This document shows, in pieces, positions 1-5,985 of a stretch of DNA of 5,985 nt. The stretch comes from Rubrobacter sp. Its GTDB lineage: Bacteria; Actinomycetota; Rubrobacteria; Rubrobacterales; Rubrobacteraceae. Location of the stretch: assembly GCA_019247245.1 (NCBI GenBank), contig JAFAPF010000184.1, positions 1 through 5,985 of the forward strand, in the 5' to 3' direction. The position numbers and the translations under genes are program-made. The stretch's first letter is position 1, and the number at the start of each line of letters is the position of its first letter. The notes beneath the pieces were generated by a model. It was not told the DNA's origin and made no database searches. It was given only the letters and a program-made list of their open reading frames with translations.

Positions 1-211
1 CAGTGGTAGCAGGTGCGAAGATTACCGCCTCGGGGAGTTCAGTAGCCTCTTCCACCACTGCTGCAAAGGCTCTGAAGGCAGCAGATCCGACGAAACACTT
101 GGTGTCCTGCCCGAGCGTGACCTCGACACAATGATCCGCAGAGGCGAGCGCACGGGCGATCTCTGGCGCCTGGAGCGCACCGATCCCAGGACCGACTGCA
201 AAGAAGATCAA
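1..211 (-). CDS. CoaBC-like flavoprotein, N-terminal part (partial at left edge)
   Basis: An open frame of 70 codons runs off the left edge. It resembles the N-terminus of CoaBC (phosphopantothenoylcysteine decarboxylase/phosphopantothenate-cysteine ligase, coenzyme A synthesis), an FMN-binding protein. Seen: a hydrophobic first strand (residues 2-6), a Gly-rich loop (7-11), helix QAPEIARAL (14-22), CFVGSAAFRAF (39-49, like the family's RFVGPxTFxAL) and VIFAPATT (63-70, like the APATAN/PASANT region). The position beside rpoZ also fits coaBC. Odd points: the usual GGIAAYK loop reads GPGIGALQ, and a Val (about 53) sits where the catalytic His of the HI-L motif is expected. The start is uncertain. 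TTG at 211 is the only ordinary start codon after the rpoZ stop, which is in the same frame, and no Shine-Dalgarno precedes it. An ATT at 214 is possible. It could be a divergent CoaBC, a flavoprotein of other function, or an early pseudogene. Confidence 0.6.
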   Translation of the reverse strand, partial: MIFFAVGPGIGALQAPEIARALASADHCVEVTLGQDTKCFVGSAAFRAFAAVVEEATELPEAVIFAPATT

Positions 212-232
212 AATTCTGTTGCTTACGGCGTT

Positions 233-589
233 TTAGGCCACACCTTCGTCGGAGGATTCGGTGGCAACACCCTCGGGAGCACCACCCGTACCGCTCGGGG
301 GATCCAGAAAGGCATCGCCAGCGGGAGATCCGACCTCTTCGTCAGCTACCTCCGGCGGCTTTTTAAAGCTGACCTCAAGCTTTCCTGCCCTCAGCTCTTC
401 CAGGGCTATGCTCAAGGGGTGCTGGGAGCGAGTGTGGACCTGCGGACCCGGAATGCCCAACGACTCGTTCAAGCCCAACGTAGCCGTGTACTCGTTGATC
501 TGTCGCGCCCGCTGAGCCGTTATCAGAACAAGCCCGTAACGGGAGTCTACTCTGTGCAACAACTCGTCTATCTTAAGCCCATTCAACAT
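233..589 (-). CDS. rpoZ: DNA-directed RNA polymerase subunit omega
   Basis: The 118-residue product is the small omega subunit of RNA polymerase, which binds the beta' subunit and helps assembly and stability of the core enzyme. Seen: the N-terminal IDELLHRVDSRYGLVL (residues 7-22), the family signature AQRARQIN (25-32) and the PLSIALEELRAGKL block (58-71), in the order found in actinobacterial omegas. Residues after about 78 form a Gly/Pro-rich acidic tail, probably disordered. The ATG at 589 is chosen because a strong Shine-Dalgarno (AGAGGAAGG) lies 8 bases upstream. The gene starts inside the end of gmk (17-base overlap), so coupled translation is likely. The TAA is followed 21 bases later by the CoaBC-like gene in the same frame. 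Confidence 0.95.
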   Translation of the reverse strand: MLNGLKIDELLHRVDSRYGLVLITAQRARQINEYTATLGLNESLGIPGPQVHTRSQHPLSIALEELRAGKLEVSFKKPPEVADEEVGSPAGDAFLDPPSGTGGAPEGVATESSDEGVA

Positions 590-1160
590 CTTCAGTACCT
601 TCCTCTACAATATTCCGCATTATCCGGATGATCCCTTCTCGGGCCTGTCGGCGGTCGCTGTTGATAACTTCATAATCGAACTCGTCCTTCGCAGACACTT
701 CAGTGAGGGCAGTCGTCATACGCGCCTCCAGCGCTTTCTCGTCCTCTGTGGCCCGACCTTCAAGCCGTTTGCGGGTCTCCTCCATAGAGGGAGCCTGGAC
801 GAAAATCATAACCGCCTCGGGACGCTTCTCACGCACTTTTCTTGCGCCTTGCAACTCTACCTCCAGGATAACAGAGAGCCCTTTACTCAAGAACTCCTCG
901 ACGCGCTGCTCCGGCGTACCGTATAGGTTTCCCGAGTATTCAGCCCACTCGAGGAAGCACCCCTCCCGGATCCACTTCTCAAACTCCTCCCTTGTGAGGA
1001 AGATGTAGTCGCGGCTGTCGACCTCGCCCTCGCGCGACGCCCGGGTAGTAGCCGAGACCGAGTAGGCAAGCCCGGGTACCGCGTCTAAGGCCTCCCGGAT
1101 AAGCGTAGACTTGCCGGCTCCGGAGGGGCCGGAAACGACGATCAACCTTCCTCGATCCAA
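573..1160 (-). CDS. gmk: Guanylate kinase
   Basis: The 195-residue cytosolic enzyme transfers phosphate from ATP to GMP (or dGMP) to give GDP, a required step of GTP synthesis and GMP salvage. Seen: the P-loop GPSGAGKST (residues 11-19), the GMP-binding stretch SVSATTR (34-40), DYIFLT (51-56), LEWAEYSGNLYGTP (70-83), VILEVELQGA (97-106, usually I/V-D-V-Q-G-A) and the lid arginines around LEGRATED (133-140). The length is normal for bacterial enzymes. The start is a TTG at 1160 inside the end of mihF (19-base overlap). It gives the usual N-terminus (M-x-RGRLIVVSGPSG) and has a modest AAGG 7 bases upstream. A TTG at 1145 is the alternative but would abut its own AGGAAGG. The end overlaps rpoZ. 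No base changes suggest loss of function. Confidence 0.95.
   Translation of the reverse strand: MDRGRLIVVSGPSGAGKSTLIREALDAVPGLAYSVSATTRASREGEVDSRDYIFLTREEFEKWIREGCFLEWAEYSGNLYGTPEQRVEEFLSKGLSVILEVELQGARKVREKRPEAVMIFVQAPSMEETRKRLEGRATEDEKALEARMTTALTEVSAKDEFDYEVINSDRRQAREGIIRIMRNIVEEGTEDVEWA
598..606 (-). promoter_or_regulatory. Ribosome binding site of rpoZ
   Basis: AGAGGAAGG lies inside the gmk coding sequence, 8 bases before the ATG of rpoZ. It is one of the two best Shine-Dalgarno matches in the window and fixes the rpoZ start. Confidence 0.75.
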
Positions 1161-1468
1161 CCCAATGCCTTGATTAACCGGTCCCGCTGCCCGTGAGTGA
1201 GACCGACGAGCGTTTTCGCCCGGCTCACCCCTGCCTCGCGCAGGATCTTGGCCACCTTTATCCGTCCCATGCCCCTGACAGCGAGTAACATATCCTCGAC
1301 CTTGGCGCCTTTGAGCTCCTCGGATGGGTCCATTAGCAAGTCATAAAGGGTGAGATCGCCGCTTTTGAGCTCACGCTTAGCCTCGGCACGAGCGAAACGT
1401 ACCCGGTTCGCCTCTTCCAAAGCGCTTCGTCGCTGCTGCGTAGTCCTCTCTGGTGCCCGCCTTAGCAT
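1142..1468 (-). CDS. mihF: Actinobacterial integration host factor (mIHF/sIHF family)
   Basis: The 108-residue basic nucleoid protein belongs to the actinobacterial IHF family, which is unrelated to the HU/IHF fold of proteobacteria. It binds duplex DNA with little sequence preference, shapes the nucleoid and supports phage integration in mycobacteria. Seen: a long charged helix (about 11-37, QQRRSALEEANRVRFARAEA), the LTLYDLL segment (39-45), and the DNA-binding part VRGMGRIKVAKILREAG (64-80) followed by GLTHGQRDRLIKALG (89-103). The last two match the family's conserved GxGxxKA and GLGxxQRxxLL patterns. The length is typical. The ATG at 1468 is chosen because there is no in-frame start codon just upstream and the N-terminus fits the family. 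It directly precedes gmk, a linkage common in Actinomycetota. An extended -10 element sits immediately upstream, so it probably has its own promoter. Confidence 0.93.
   Translation of the reverse strand: MLRRAPERTTQQRRSALEEANRVRFARAEAKRELKSGDLTLYDLLMDPSEELKGAKVEDMLLAVRGMGRIKVAKILREAGVSRAKTLVGLTHGQRDRLIKALGWIEEG
1168..1171 (-). promoter_or_regulatory. Weak ribosome binding site of gmk
   Basis: AAGG lies 7 bases before the TTG at 1160, within the mihF coding sequence. It is short, but it supports the 1160 start over the TTG at 1145, where the purine run touches the start codon. Ribosomes ending mihF at 1142 could also re-initiate here. Confidence 0.4.
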
Positions 1469-1477
1469 CGACCTTGC

Positions 1478-1486
1478 AGTATACCA
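1478..1486 (-). promoter_or_regulatory. Extended -10 promoter of mihF, near-leaderless
   Basis: TGGTATACT is a TGn extended -10 with a hexamer close to TATAAT. It ends 9 bases before the ATG of mihF. Transcription would be expected to start within about 3 bases of the start codon (around 1469-1471), giving an almost leaderless mRNA. The AAGG at 1472-1475, which could otherwise serve as a ribosome binding site, would then not be transcribed. No clear -35 is visible, which is usual for extended -10 promoters. Inferred from sequence only. Confidence 0.5.
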
Positions 1487-1506
1487 TCGCGAGCACTTAA
1501 TATCCG

Positions 1507-1911
1507 CTAAATAAGGTTTCTAAGGTACTTAGCGCGCGACCCGTTCTTCCGGAGATAAGCTGCAAACCCCCTAAGCACCTTTTGTAGTTCCTCAACGAAG
1601 CTTGCCACCCCCACTTGCATCGCCAAGGCCCCGCGAACCTGAACATCCGCAACGATCCGCAACGTTGTATGTACCTACCGCTCGCCGCCACACTGCATCC
1701 GGCGAGGGGTGTCCCAATAGCTCGCGAGACCTCGTACGCCCACGAGGCTATAAACTTAGCCACTACTGATAGTTCGTCGCGCAAGAATACTTTCATTCGC
1801 GCGGCTCCCCGGCGAGCGTCGAAATGGTATTACGTGCATCACCGCATCGGCCCCGGCTACTTCGGCGGCTACAGCACAGTTGAAGCCTCATCCGCACGCA
1901 CGACTACGAGT
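1507..1911 (-). pseudogene. pyrD: Decayed pyrD remnant (dihydroorotate dehydrogenase, class 1B type)
   Basis: No intact frame exists, but segments of PyrD appear in the correct order. Frame 1 (about 1887-1756) reads AVAAEVAGADAV, then SILARRTISSG, like the family's AxAAEEAGADAL ... PVLANRTGGLSG. Frame 2 (1757-1698) reads KFIASWAYEVSRAIGTPLAG, like IKPIALRxVYEVSRAVxIPVIG. Frame 1 resumes with a GG pair at 1689-1684 and ends GALAMQVGVASFVEEL ... AAYLRKNG, like AGAxAVQVGTANFVxP ... YL, stopping at 1507. Stops interrupt it at 1758-1756 and 1677-1675, and two frameshifts lie near 1757 and 1697. Conserved residues are also lost (the INT motif, most of the GGI loop). A weaker match ERLVVVRADEAS lies just upstream in a third frame (1913-1878), so the boundary is approximate. 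The N-terminal half of the gene is absent. The enzyme oxidises dihydroorotate to orotate, and this copy cannot do so. Its place after carB is where intact pyr genes are expected. Confidence 0.72.
1645..1664 (+). repeat. Perfect 10-base tandem duplication
   Basis: ATCCGCAACG occurs twice in a row with no mismatch, inside the pyrD remnant. Ten bases is not a multiple of three, so the duplication shifts the frame. It falls between the GG pair (1689-1684) and the AMQVGVA segment and lengthens that stretch beyond the normal spacing. It is one of the visible lesions of the decayed gene. Confidence 0.8.
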
Positions 1912-1949
1912 CGTTCAAGCGCAACGCTTTTCCCGGTCCAGCAGTAAGA

Positions 1950-2009
1950 GAAGGGTATGCTATCCCCAAGGAGCTTCCAGGCCACTATCTCCGCTCGACC
2001 GACCTTCAC
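1950..2009 (-). pseudogene. Possible pyrK N-terminal stub fused to the pyrD remnant
   Basis: A GTG at 2009, 13 bases after the carB stop, opens a 46-codon frame that stops at 1869. Its first residues, MKVGRAEIVAWKLLGDSI, have the look of the first strand of PyrK, the FAD/iron-sulfur electron-transfer subunit of class 1B dihydroorotate dehydrogenase. After about residue 18 the resemblance ends, and by about residue 32 the frame is in PyrD-like sequence. This fits a deletion that removed most of pyrK and the first half of pyrD. The match is short and may be chance. Confidence 0.3.
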
Positions 2010-2022
2010 CCACTCTAGTGTT

Positions 2023-5000
2023 TCAAGCCCTCGCGGCGTAGAGACCCTGCAGGGAGTGAACCCTTTCGCCCCCGCGGATCCTCGACTCTATACCCTGTAT
2101 AGCGGCCGCAGCGGCGGCGAGGGTGGTGATGCAGGGCACACCGTGCATGAGGGCTTTGCGCCGGATCAGGTACCCGTCGGTCCTCGCTCCTCTTCCCCAT
2201 GGCGTGTTTACGATAAGGTCCACATCACCCCGCTCGATGAGGCTTAAGACGTCCTCCCCGTTTTCTCCAATCTTAGGCACCACCGCGGTCGAAAGCCCGT
2301 TGTTCTTCAATACCTCTGCCGTACCCTCGCTCCCCGCAACCTCGAACCCTAAATCCGCGAACGCCCGTGCAATAAGGACGACCGCCCGCTTGTCTCGGTT
2401 CGCCACGGAAATGTACACCCTGCCAGAGGTCGGCAGGGTCTGCCCCGCGGCCGTGAGGGCCTTGGCGAAGGCGCCACCAAACGTGCGGTCTATGCCCATC
2501 GCTTCTCCTGTAGAACGCATCTCCGGACCGAGCAAGGGATCCACCCCTGCGAAACGGTCAAACGGGAAGACTGGTACCTTGACGCTAAAGTGTCCACCGG
2601 TCCCTGCGTAGCTCGCGAGCCTCATATCAGAAAGCTTCTCGCCCAAAAGCACGCGGGTCGCCACCTTGGCGAGCGGAACTCCCGTCGACTTTGAGATAAA
2701 CGGCACAGTGCGCGAAGCGCGCGGGTTGCACTCTATGACGAGCACGTCCTCACCACGCACCACGAACTGCACGTTCATTAACCCAACAACACCGACCGTC
2801 AACGCGAGTCGCCTCGTGTAGTCCTCGATTCTCTCCAGCAGCGCCTTATGTATCGTGATTGGAGGCGTCACACAGGAAGAGTCCCCAGAGTGGATCCCAG
2901 CCTCCTCTACATGCTCCATGATTCCCCCGATATACACCTCCTCCCCGTCTGAGGCGGCGTCCACGTCGACCTCCGCGTAGTCCTCCATAAACTTGTCGAT
3001 GAGGATCGGGTGCTCGGGATCGGTGCTGACGCTAGCCCTCAGATACAAGTCCAGATCCTCGTCGTTGTAGACGATCTCCATGCGCCGCCCGCCTAGTACG
3101 TAAGAGGGCCGCACGACCACGGGGTAGCCGAGCCTACGGGCGACTTGCCGTGCTTCCTCAGCACTTTTGGTAGCACCGAATCGGGGGTGCGGAATGCCGA
3201 GCTCACTTAACAGACGCCCGAAACGGGAACGATCCTCGGCCAGATCTATGGCGTCTGGGGTGGTGCCGAGGATCTTCACACCGTTCTTCTCCAGTTCGCG
3301 GGCAAGCTTCAAGGGACTCTGGCCGCCGAACTGGAGGACGACGCCCACAGGCTTTTCGCGGCGGACGACCTCGAGGACGCGCTCGGCGGTCAGAGGCTCG
3401 AAATACAGCCTCGTAGAGGTATCGTAGTCGGTCGAGACGGTCTCAGGGTTGGAGTTGACCATCACAGCATCGAAGCCGGCTTCTTTGAGGGCATAGCTCG
3501 CGTGCACGCACGCATAGTCGAACTCGATGCCCTGGCCGATTCGATTCGGTCCACTCCCGAGCACAACCACGGAGGGGTTATCCCCACGCTCGACTTCGTC
3601 CTCGGTCTCGTAGGTCGAATAGTAGTAAGGCGTCCCTGCGGGGAACTCCCCGGCGCAGGTATCCACCGACTTATACGTTGGATGGATTCTGAGGGCCCCA
3701 CGCACGCCCCTGATGATCTCCGTCGAGGTACCGGTAGCCGCTCCCAAGGCCTCGTCAGAGAATCCAATTCTCTTCAACTCCAACAGCTCCTCTTCACCCA
3801 AGGCCTCGGAAACCATGCCTTCGACAGCTAAGATCCTAGCCATCGAGGAGACGAAGAAGGCGTCTATCTTAGTACGGGTCACGATTTCCTGGACGTCCAT
3901 TCCGGCCCTCAAAGCATCGAAGATGGCGAAGATCCGGTACGGGTTGGGTTCGTCGAGATCAGCGTTGATCTCCTGAAGCTCTACCTCGAGTGAAGCTATC
4001 GCCTTTAAGAGACTCTCCGTGAACGTGCGGCCTATAGCCATGACCTCTCCTACAGAGTGCATTTTCGTGCTCAGCCGAGGCAACGCTCCGGGGAACTTCT
4101 CGAAGGCAAAGCGCGGTATCTTCGTCACTACATAGTCGAGGGCCGGCTCGAAGGAGGCCGGGGTGGCACGAGTGATATCGTTGGGGATCTCGTCTAAGGA
4201 ATACCCCACCGCAAGCTTTGCAGCGATCTTGGCGATAGGGAACCCCGTGGCCTTGCTGGCAAGCGCGCTGCTGCGCGAAACGCGCGGGTTCATCTCGATC
4301 ACGTAAAAGTCCTCGCCGAGAGTATCCACCGCAAACTGTATGTTGGAGCCACCCGTCTGTACCCCAACTTCCCGTATTATGCGTATAGAGGCGTCGCGGA
4401 GAGTCTGATATTGCTTATCGGAGAGGGTTTGGGCGGGGGCAACAGTTATGGAATCGCCGGTATGAACGCCCATAGGGTCAACGTTCTCAATGGAGCAGAT
4501 GACTACCACGTTATCGGTGAGGTCACGCATGACCTCAAGCTCAAACTCCTTCCAGCCAGCGACGCTTCGCTCGACGAGGACGCTGCGAACGGGGCTGGCA
4601 TCGAGCCCATCAGCGACGGCGAAACGGAGATCTTCGAAATCTGTAACTATGGCACCGCCCTTACCACCCAGGGTAAAGCTGGGGCGGATTATTAGAGGAA
4701 AACCTATCCGTTGGGCCAACTCAAGGGCTTCGTCGATATGGTGGACGATGCAGCTTTCGGGGACCTTGAGCGCTATGTGCTCCATCGCCTCCCGGAAGAG
4801 AGACCGGTCCTCGGCTTTACGGATGGAAGAGACGGAAGCGCCAAGAAGCTCGACGCCGTATTCGTCCATGGTGCCTTTCTCATTTAGCTCGACGGCGAGG
4901 TTCAAAGCTGTCTGGCCGCCGAGGGTAGGGAGAAGAGCGTCGGGACGTTCACGGCGGATGATCTCCGTGAGCGTCTCCCTCGTCAAAGGTTCGATGTAGG

Positions 5001-5190
5001 TAGCGTCGGCTATCTCGGGGTCCGTCATGATGGTAGCGGGGTTGGAGTTGACCAGGATTGTACGGTAACCTTCTTCGGTCAAAGCCCGGCAAGCCTGCGT
5101 CCCCGAATAGTCGAACTCGGCAGCCTGACCTATGACTATAGGCCCTGAGCCAATAATTAGGATGCTCTCTATATCGTTCCGGCGCGGCAA
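2023..5190 (-). CDS. carB: Carbamoyl-phosphate synthase large subunit
   Basis: The 1055-residue synthetase subunit uses ammonia passed from CarA, bicarbonate and two ATP to make carbamoyl phosphate. It has the full four-part layout. The carboxyphosphate ATP-grasp half is residues 1-400, with R129, R169, Q285, E299 and N301 at the same numbers as in E. coli. Next come an oligomerisation domain (about 401-538) and a carbamoyl-phosphate ATP-grasp half (about 539-920; [10 protein letters not shown] 545-554, IECNPRASR 819-827). The last part is an MGS-type allosteric domain (about 921-1055). In that domain K934, S954, T957, K973 and N995 line up with the E. coli nucleotide/ornithine site (K954, T974, T977, K993, N1015), so effector control is plausible. 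E. coli T1017 is Pro here. The start is a TTG with a strong GGGAGG 4 bases upstream, 12 bases after carA. A run of six Ala (1025-1030) is lineage-specific. It is intact, unlike the gene that follows it. Confidence 0.97.
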   Translation of the reverse strand: MPRRNDIESILIIGSGPIVIGQAAEFDYSGTQACRALTEEGYRTILVNSNPATIMTDPEIADATYIEPLTRETLTEIIRRERPDALLPTLGGQTALNLAVELNEKGTMDEYGVELLGASVSSIRKAEDRSLFREAMEHIALKVPESCIVHHIDEALELAQRIGFPLIIRPSFTLGGKGGAIVTDFEDLRFAVADGLDASPVRSVLVERSVAGWKEFELEVMRDLTDNVVVICSIENVDPMGVHTGDSITVAPAQTLSDKQYQTLRDASIRIIREVGVQTGGSNIQFAVDTLGEDFYVIEMNPRVSRSSALASKATGFPIAKIAAKLAVGYSLDEIPNDITRATPASFEPALDYVVTKIPRFAFEKFPGALPRLSTKMHSVGEVMAIGRTFTESLLKAIASLEVELQEINADLDEPNPYRIFAIFDALRAGMDVQEIVTRTKIDAFFVSSMARILAVEGMVSEALGEEELLELKRIGFSDEALGAATGTSTEIIRGVRGALRIHPTYKSVDTCAGEFPAGTPYYYSTYETEDEVERGDNPSVVVLGSGPNRIGQGIEFDYACVHASYALKEAGFDAVMVNSNPETVSTDYDTSTRLYFEPLTAERVLEVVRREKPVGVVLQFGGQSPLKLARELEKNGVKILGTTPDAIDLAEDRSRFGRLLSELGIPHPRFGATKSAEEARQVARRLGYPVVVRPSYVLGGRRMEIVYNDEDLDLYLRASVSTDPEHPILIDKFMEDYAEVDVDAASDGEEVYIGGIMEHVEEAGIHSGDSSCVTPPITIHKALLERIEDYTRRLALTVGVVGLMNVQFVVRGEDVLVIECNPRASRTVPFISKSTGVPLAKVATRVLLGEKLSDMRLASYAGTGGHFSVKVPVFPFDRFAGVDPLLGPEMRSTGEAMGIDRTFGGAFAKALTAAGQTLPTSGRVYISVANRDKRAVVLIARAFADLGFEVAGSEGTAEVLKNNGLSTAVVPKIGENGEDVLSLIERGDVDLIVNTPWGRGARTDGYLIRRKALMHGVPCITTLAAAAAAIQGIESRIRGGERVHSLQGLYAARA

Positions 5191-5194
5191 GTTT

Positions 5195-5200
5195 CCTCCC
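5195..5200 (-). promoter_or_regulatory. Ribosome binding site of carB
   Basis: GGGAGG lies 4 bases before the TTG start of carB and almost touches the carA stop codon. It supports the unusual TTG start and a tightly linked carAB transcript. Confidence 0.75.
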
Positions 5201-5202
5201 CT

Positions 5203-5985
5203 CTAACCCGCGAGTGCGCCGCTGACGCTCTCGACGAAGTTATCGAATAAATAGCTGGAGTCGCGCGGTCCTGGGCTGGATTCCGGGTGGTACTGAACAC
5301 TCCAGGCACGAAACTCCTGGCTCCTCAAACCCTCGACTGTGGCGTCGTAGAGGTTGCGATGGGTTAGCTCGACGCCTTCAGGCATGGTCTCCTCGCGAAC
5401 GGCGAAGCCATGGTTTTGGCTCGTAACCTCGATCCGCCCCGTGTCAAAGTTCCGTACTGGGTGGTTCGCGCCATGGTGCCCGAACGGCATCTTGTACGTC
5501 TCGCAACCCAAAGCCAAGCCGAGGAGCTGGTGTCCAAGACATATGCCGAAGACCGGAATCTTCCCCAAGACATCGCGCAGGTTCGAGACCGCCTTCTTCA
5601 GAGTCGCCGGATCCCCAGGACCGTTTGAAAGGAAGAGACCATCGGGGGCTTGCTCTAAGATCTCGGCTGAGGACGCAGAGCCGGGCATAGCCAGCACCGA
5701 AGCGCCGCGGCTCCGAAGTTCTCTGTAAATAGAGCCTTTCACACCGTAGTCGAGAGCTACGATAAAACACCGTTCCTCGTCGAAAGCCGGCAATAAGACG
5801 GGCTCGGCAAGCTCGGTGGTGGAAGAAGCGAGGTCTAGACCGCTCATCTTCGGGTGGGCGTTGGCCTTACCGCGCAGAACGTTCACGTCTCGTTCTAAGG
5901 TAGAGATTACGCCACGCATCGCACCCTTGTCCCTCAAGCGACGGGTGAGGGCGCGGGTATCTATTCCCTCGACGCCTAGAACGCC
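5203..5985 (-). CDS. carA: Carbamoyl-phosphate synthase small subunit (partial, 5' end beyond window)
   Basis: The last 260 residues of the glutaminase subunit, which hydrolyses glutamine and channels ammonia to CarB. The frame is open to the right edge and begins inside the N-terminal domain with GIDTRALTRRLRDKG, a conserved CarA block, so the true start lies outside. The first 100 or so residues are missing. The class I glutamine amidotransferase domain follows: LDYGVKGSI, SNGPGDP, then the nucleophile Cys149 (partial numbering) in FGICLGHQLLG, FGHHGANHP, SQNHGFAV, and His233/Glu235 in QYHPES completing the triad. LDYGVKGSI differs slightly from the common DFGVKxNI. carB starts 12 bases downstream, the usual carAB operon arrangement. 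Operon control signals upstream of carA are not in the window. Confidence 0.96.
   Translation of the reverse strand, partial: GVLGVEGIDTRALTRRLRDKGAMRGVISTLERDVNVLRGKANAHPKMSGLDLASSTTELAEPVLLPAFDEERCFIVALDYGVKGSIYRELRSRGASVLAMPGSASSAEILEQAPDGLFLSNGPGDPATLKKAVSNLRDVLGKIPVFGICLGHQLLGLALGCETYKMPFGHHGANHPVRNFDTGRIEVTSQNHGFAVREETMPEGVELTHRNLYDATVEGLRSQEFRAWSVQYHPESSPGPRDSSYLFDNFVESVSGALAG

Noticed and set aside
212..235. Readthrough fusion of rpoZ and the CoaBC-like gene, which share a frame
   Set aside because: The TAA and the conserved lengths of both families argue for separate genes; no recoding signal is visible.
1450..1487. ATG at 1487 as an alternative start upstream of mihF
   Set aside because: It is in another frame, overlaps the -10 element and gives no recognisable product.
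1469..1506. Terminator between the pyr remnant and mihF
   Set aside because: No stable hairpin with a T-run is visible in the 38 bases.
1497..1796. 99-codon minus-strand open frame starting at an ATG
   Set aside because: Only its middle (KFIASWAYEVSRAIGTPLAG) is PyrD-like; the rest is out-of-frame translation of the same decayed gene, so it is not a real protein.
1615..1947. 110-codon plus-strand open frame over the gene-poor stretch
   Set aside because: No recognisable family or ribosome binding site. It lies antisense to the PyrD-like fragments, whose ordered matches explain the region better.
4490..4999. Long plus-strand open frames opposite carB and other genes
   Set aside because: Shadows of strongly coding minus-strand genes, without family matches or ribosome binding sites.
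5203..5937. TTG at 5937 as the start of carA
   Set aside because: The frame stays open to the right edge and the upstream codons encode the conserved GIDTRALTRR block, so 5937 is internal.

Overview
All identifiable genes lie on the minus strand and form one head-to-tail block. In transcription order (right to left) they are carA (its 5' part lies beyond the window), carB, a decayed pyrimidine-gene remnant, mihF, gmk, rpoZ and a coaBC-type flavoprotein gene that runs off the left edge. An actinobacterial integration host factor next to gmk and rpoZ, downstream of carAB, points to Actinomycetota. The order carAB - pyr genes - mihF - gmk - rpoZ - coaBC recalls Rubrobacter and related deep-branching lineages. 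The lineage is inferred from gene content and order recalled from memory, not from a search. GC looks moderate by eye (roughly 55-60%), and TTG starts are used for carB and gmk.

Right part (2023-5985): the two subunits of carbamoyl-phosphate synthetase, which makes carbamoyl phosphate from glutamine, bicarbonate and ATP for pyrimidine and arginine synthesis. Both look intact, with catalytic residues and an essentially full-length CarB.

Middle (1469-2022): about 550 bases with no intact gene. On the minus strand, fragments of dihydroorotate dehydrogenase (PyrD, class 1B type) can be read in two frames, in the correct order, broken by stops and frameshifts. Just after carB there may be a trace of the PyrK N-terminus. 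I read this as the deleted and decayed remains of pyrK-pyrD, and pyrF is not seen here either. This is the most notable feature of the window. It implies that dihydroorotate oxidation is done by a gene elsewhere, or that the pathway is broken.

Left part (1-1486): mihF has a good extended -10 promoter almost touching its start codon, which suggests a near-leaderless transcript and an independent start of transcription after the pyr remnant. mihF-gmk and gmk-rpoZ overlap by 19 and 17 bases, so they are probably translated in a coupled way. The group joins a nucleoid protein, the GMP-to-GDP kinase and the RNA polymerase omega subunit. The last gene resembles the N-terminus of CoaBC, but its cofactor loop is unusual and the usual catalytic histidine is missing from the visible part.

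I found no RNA genes, insertion sequences, CRISPR arrays or convincing hairpin terminators.
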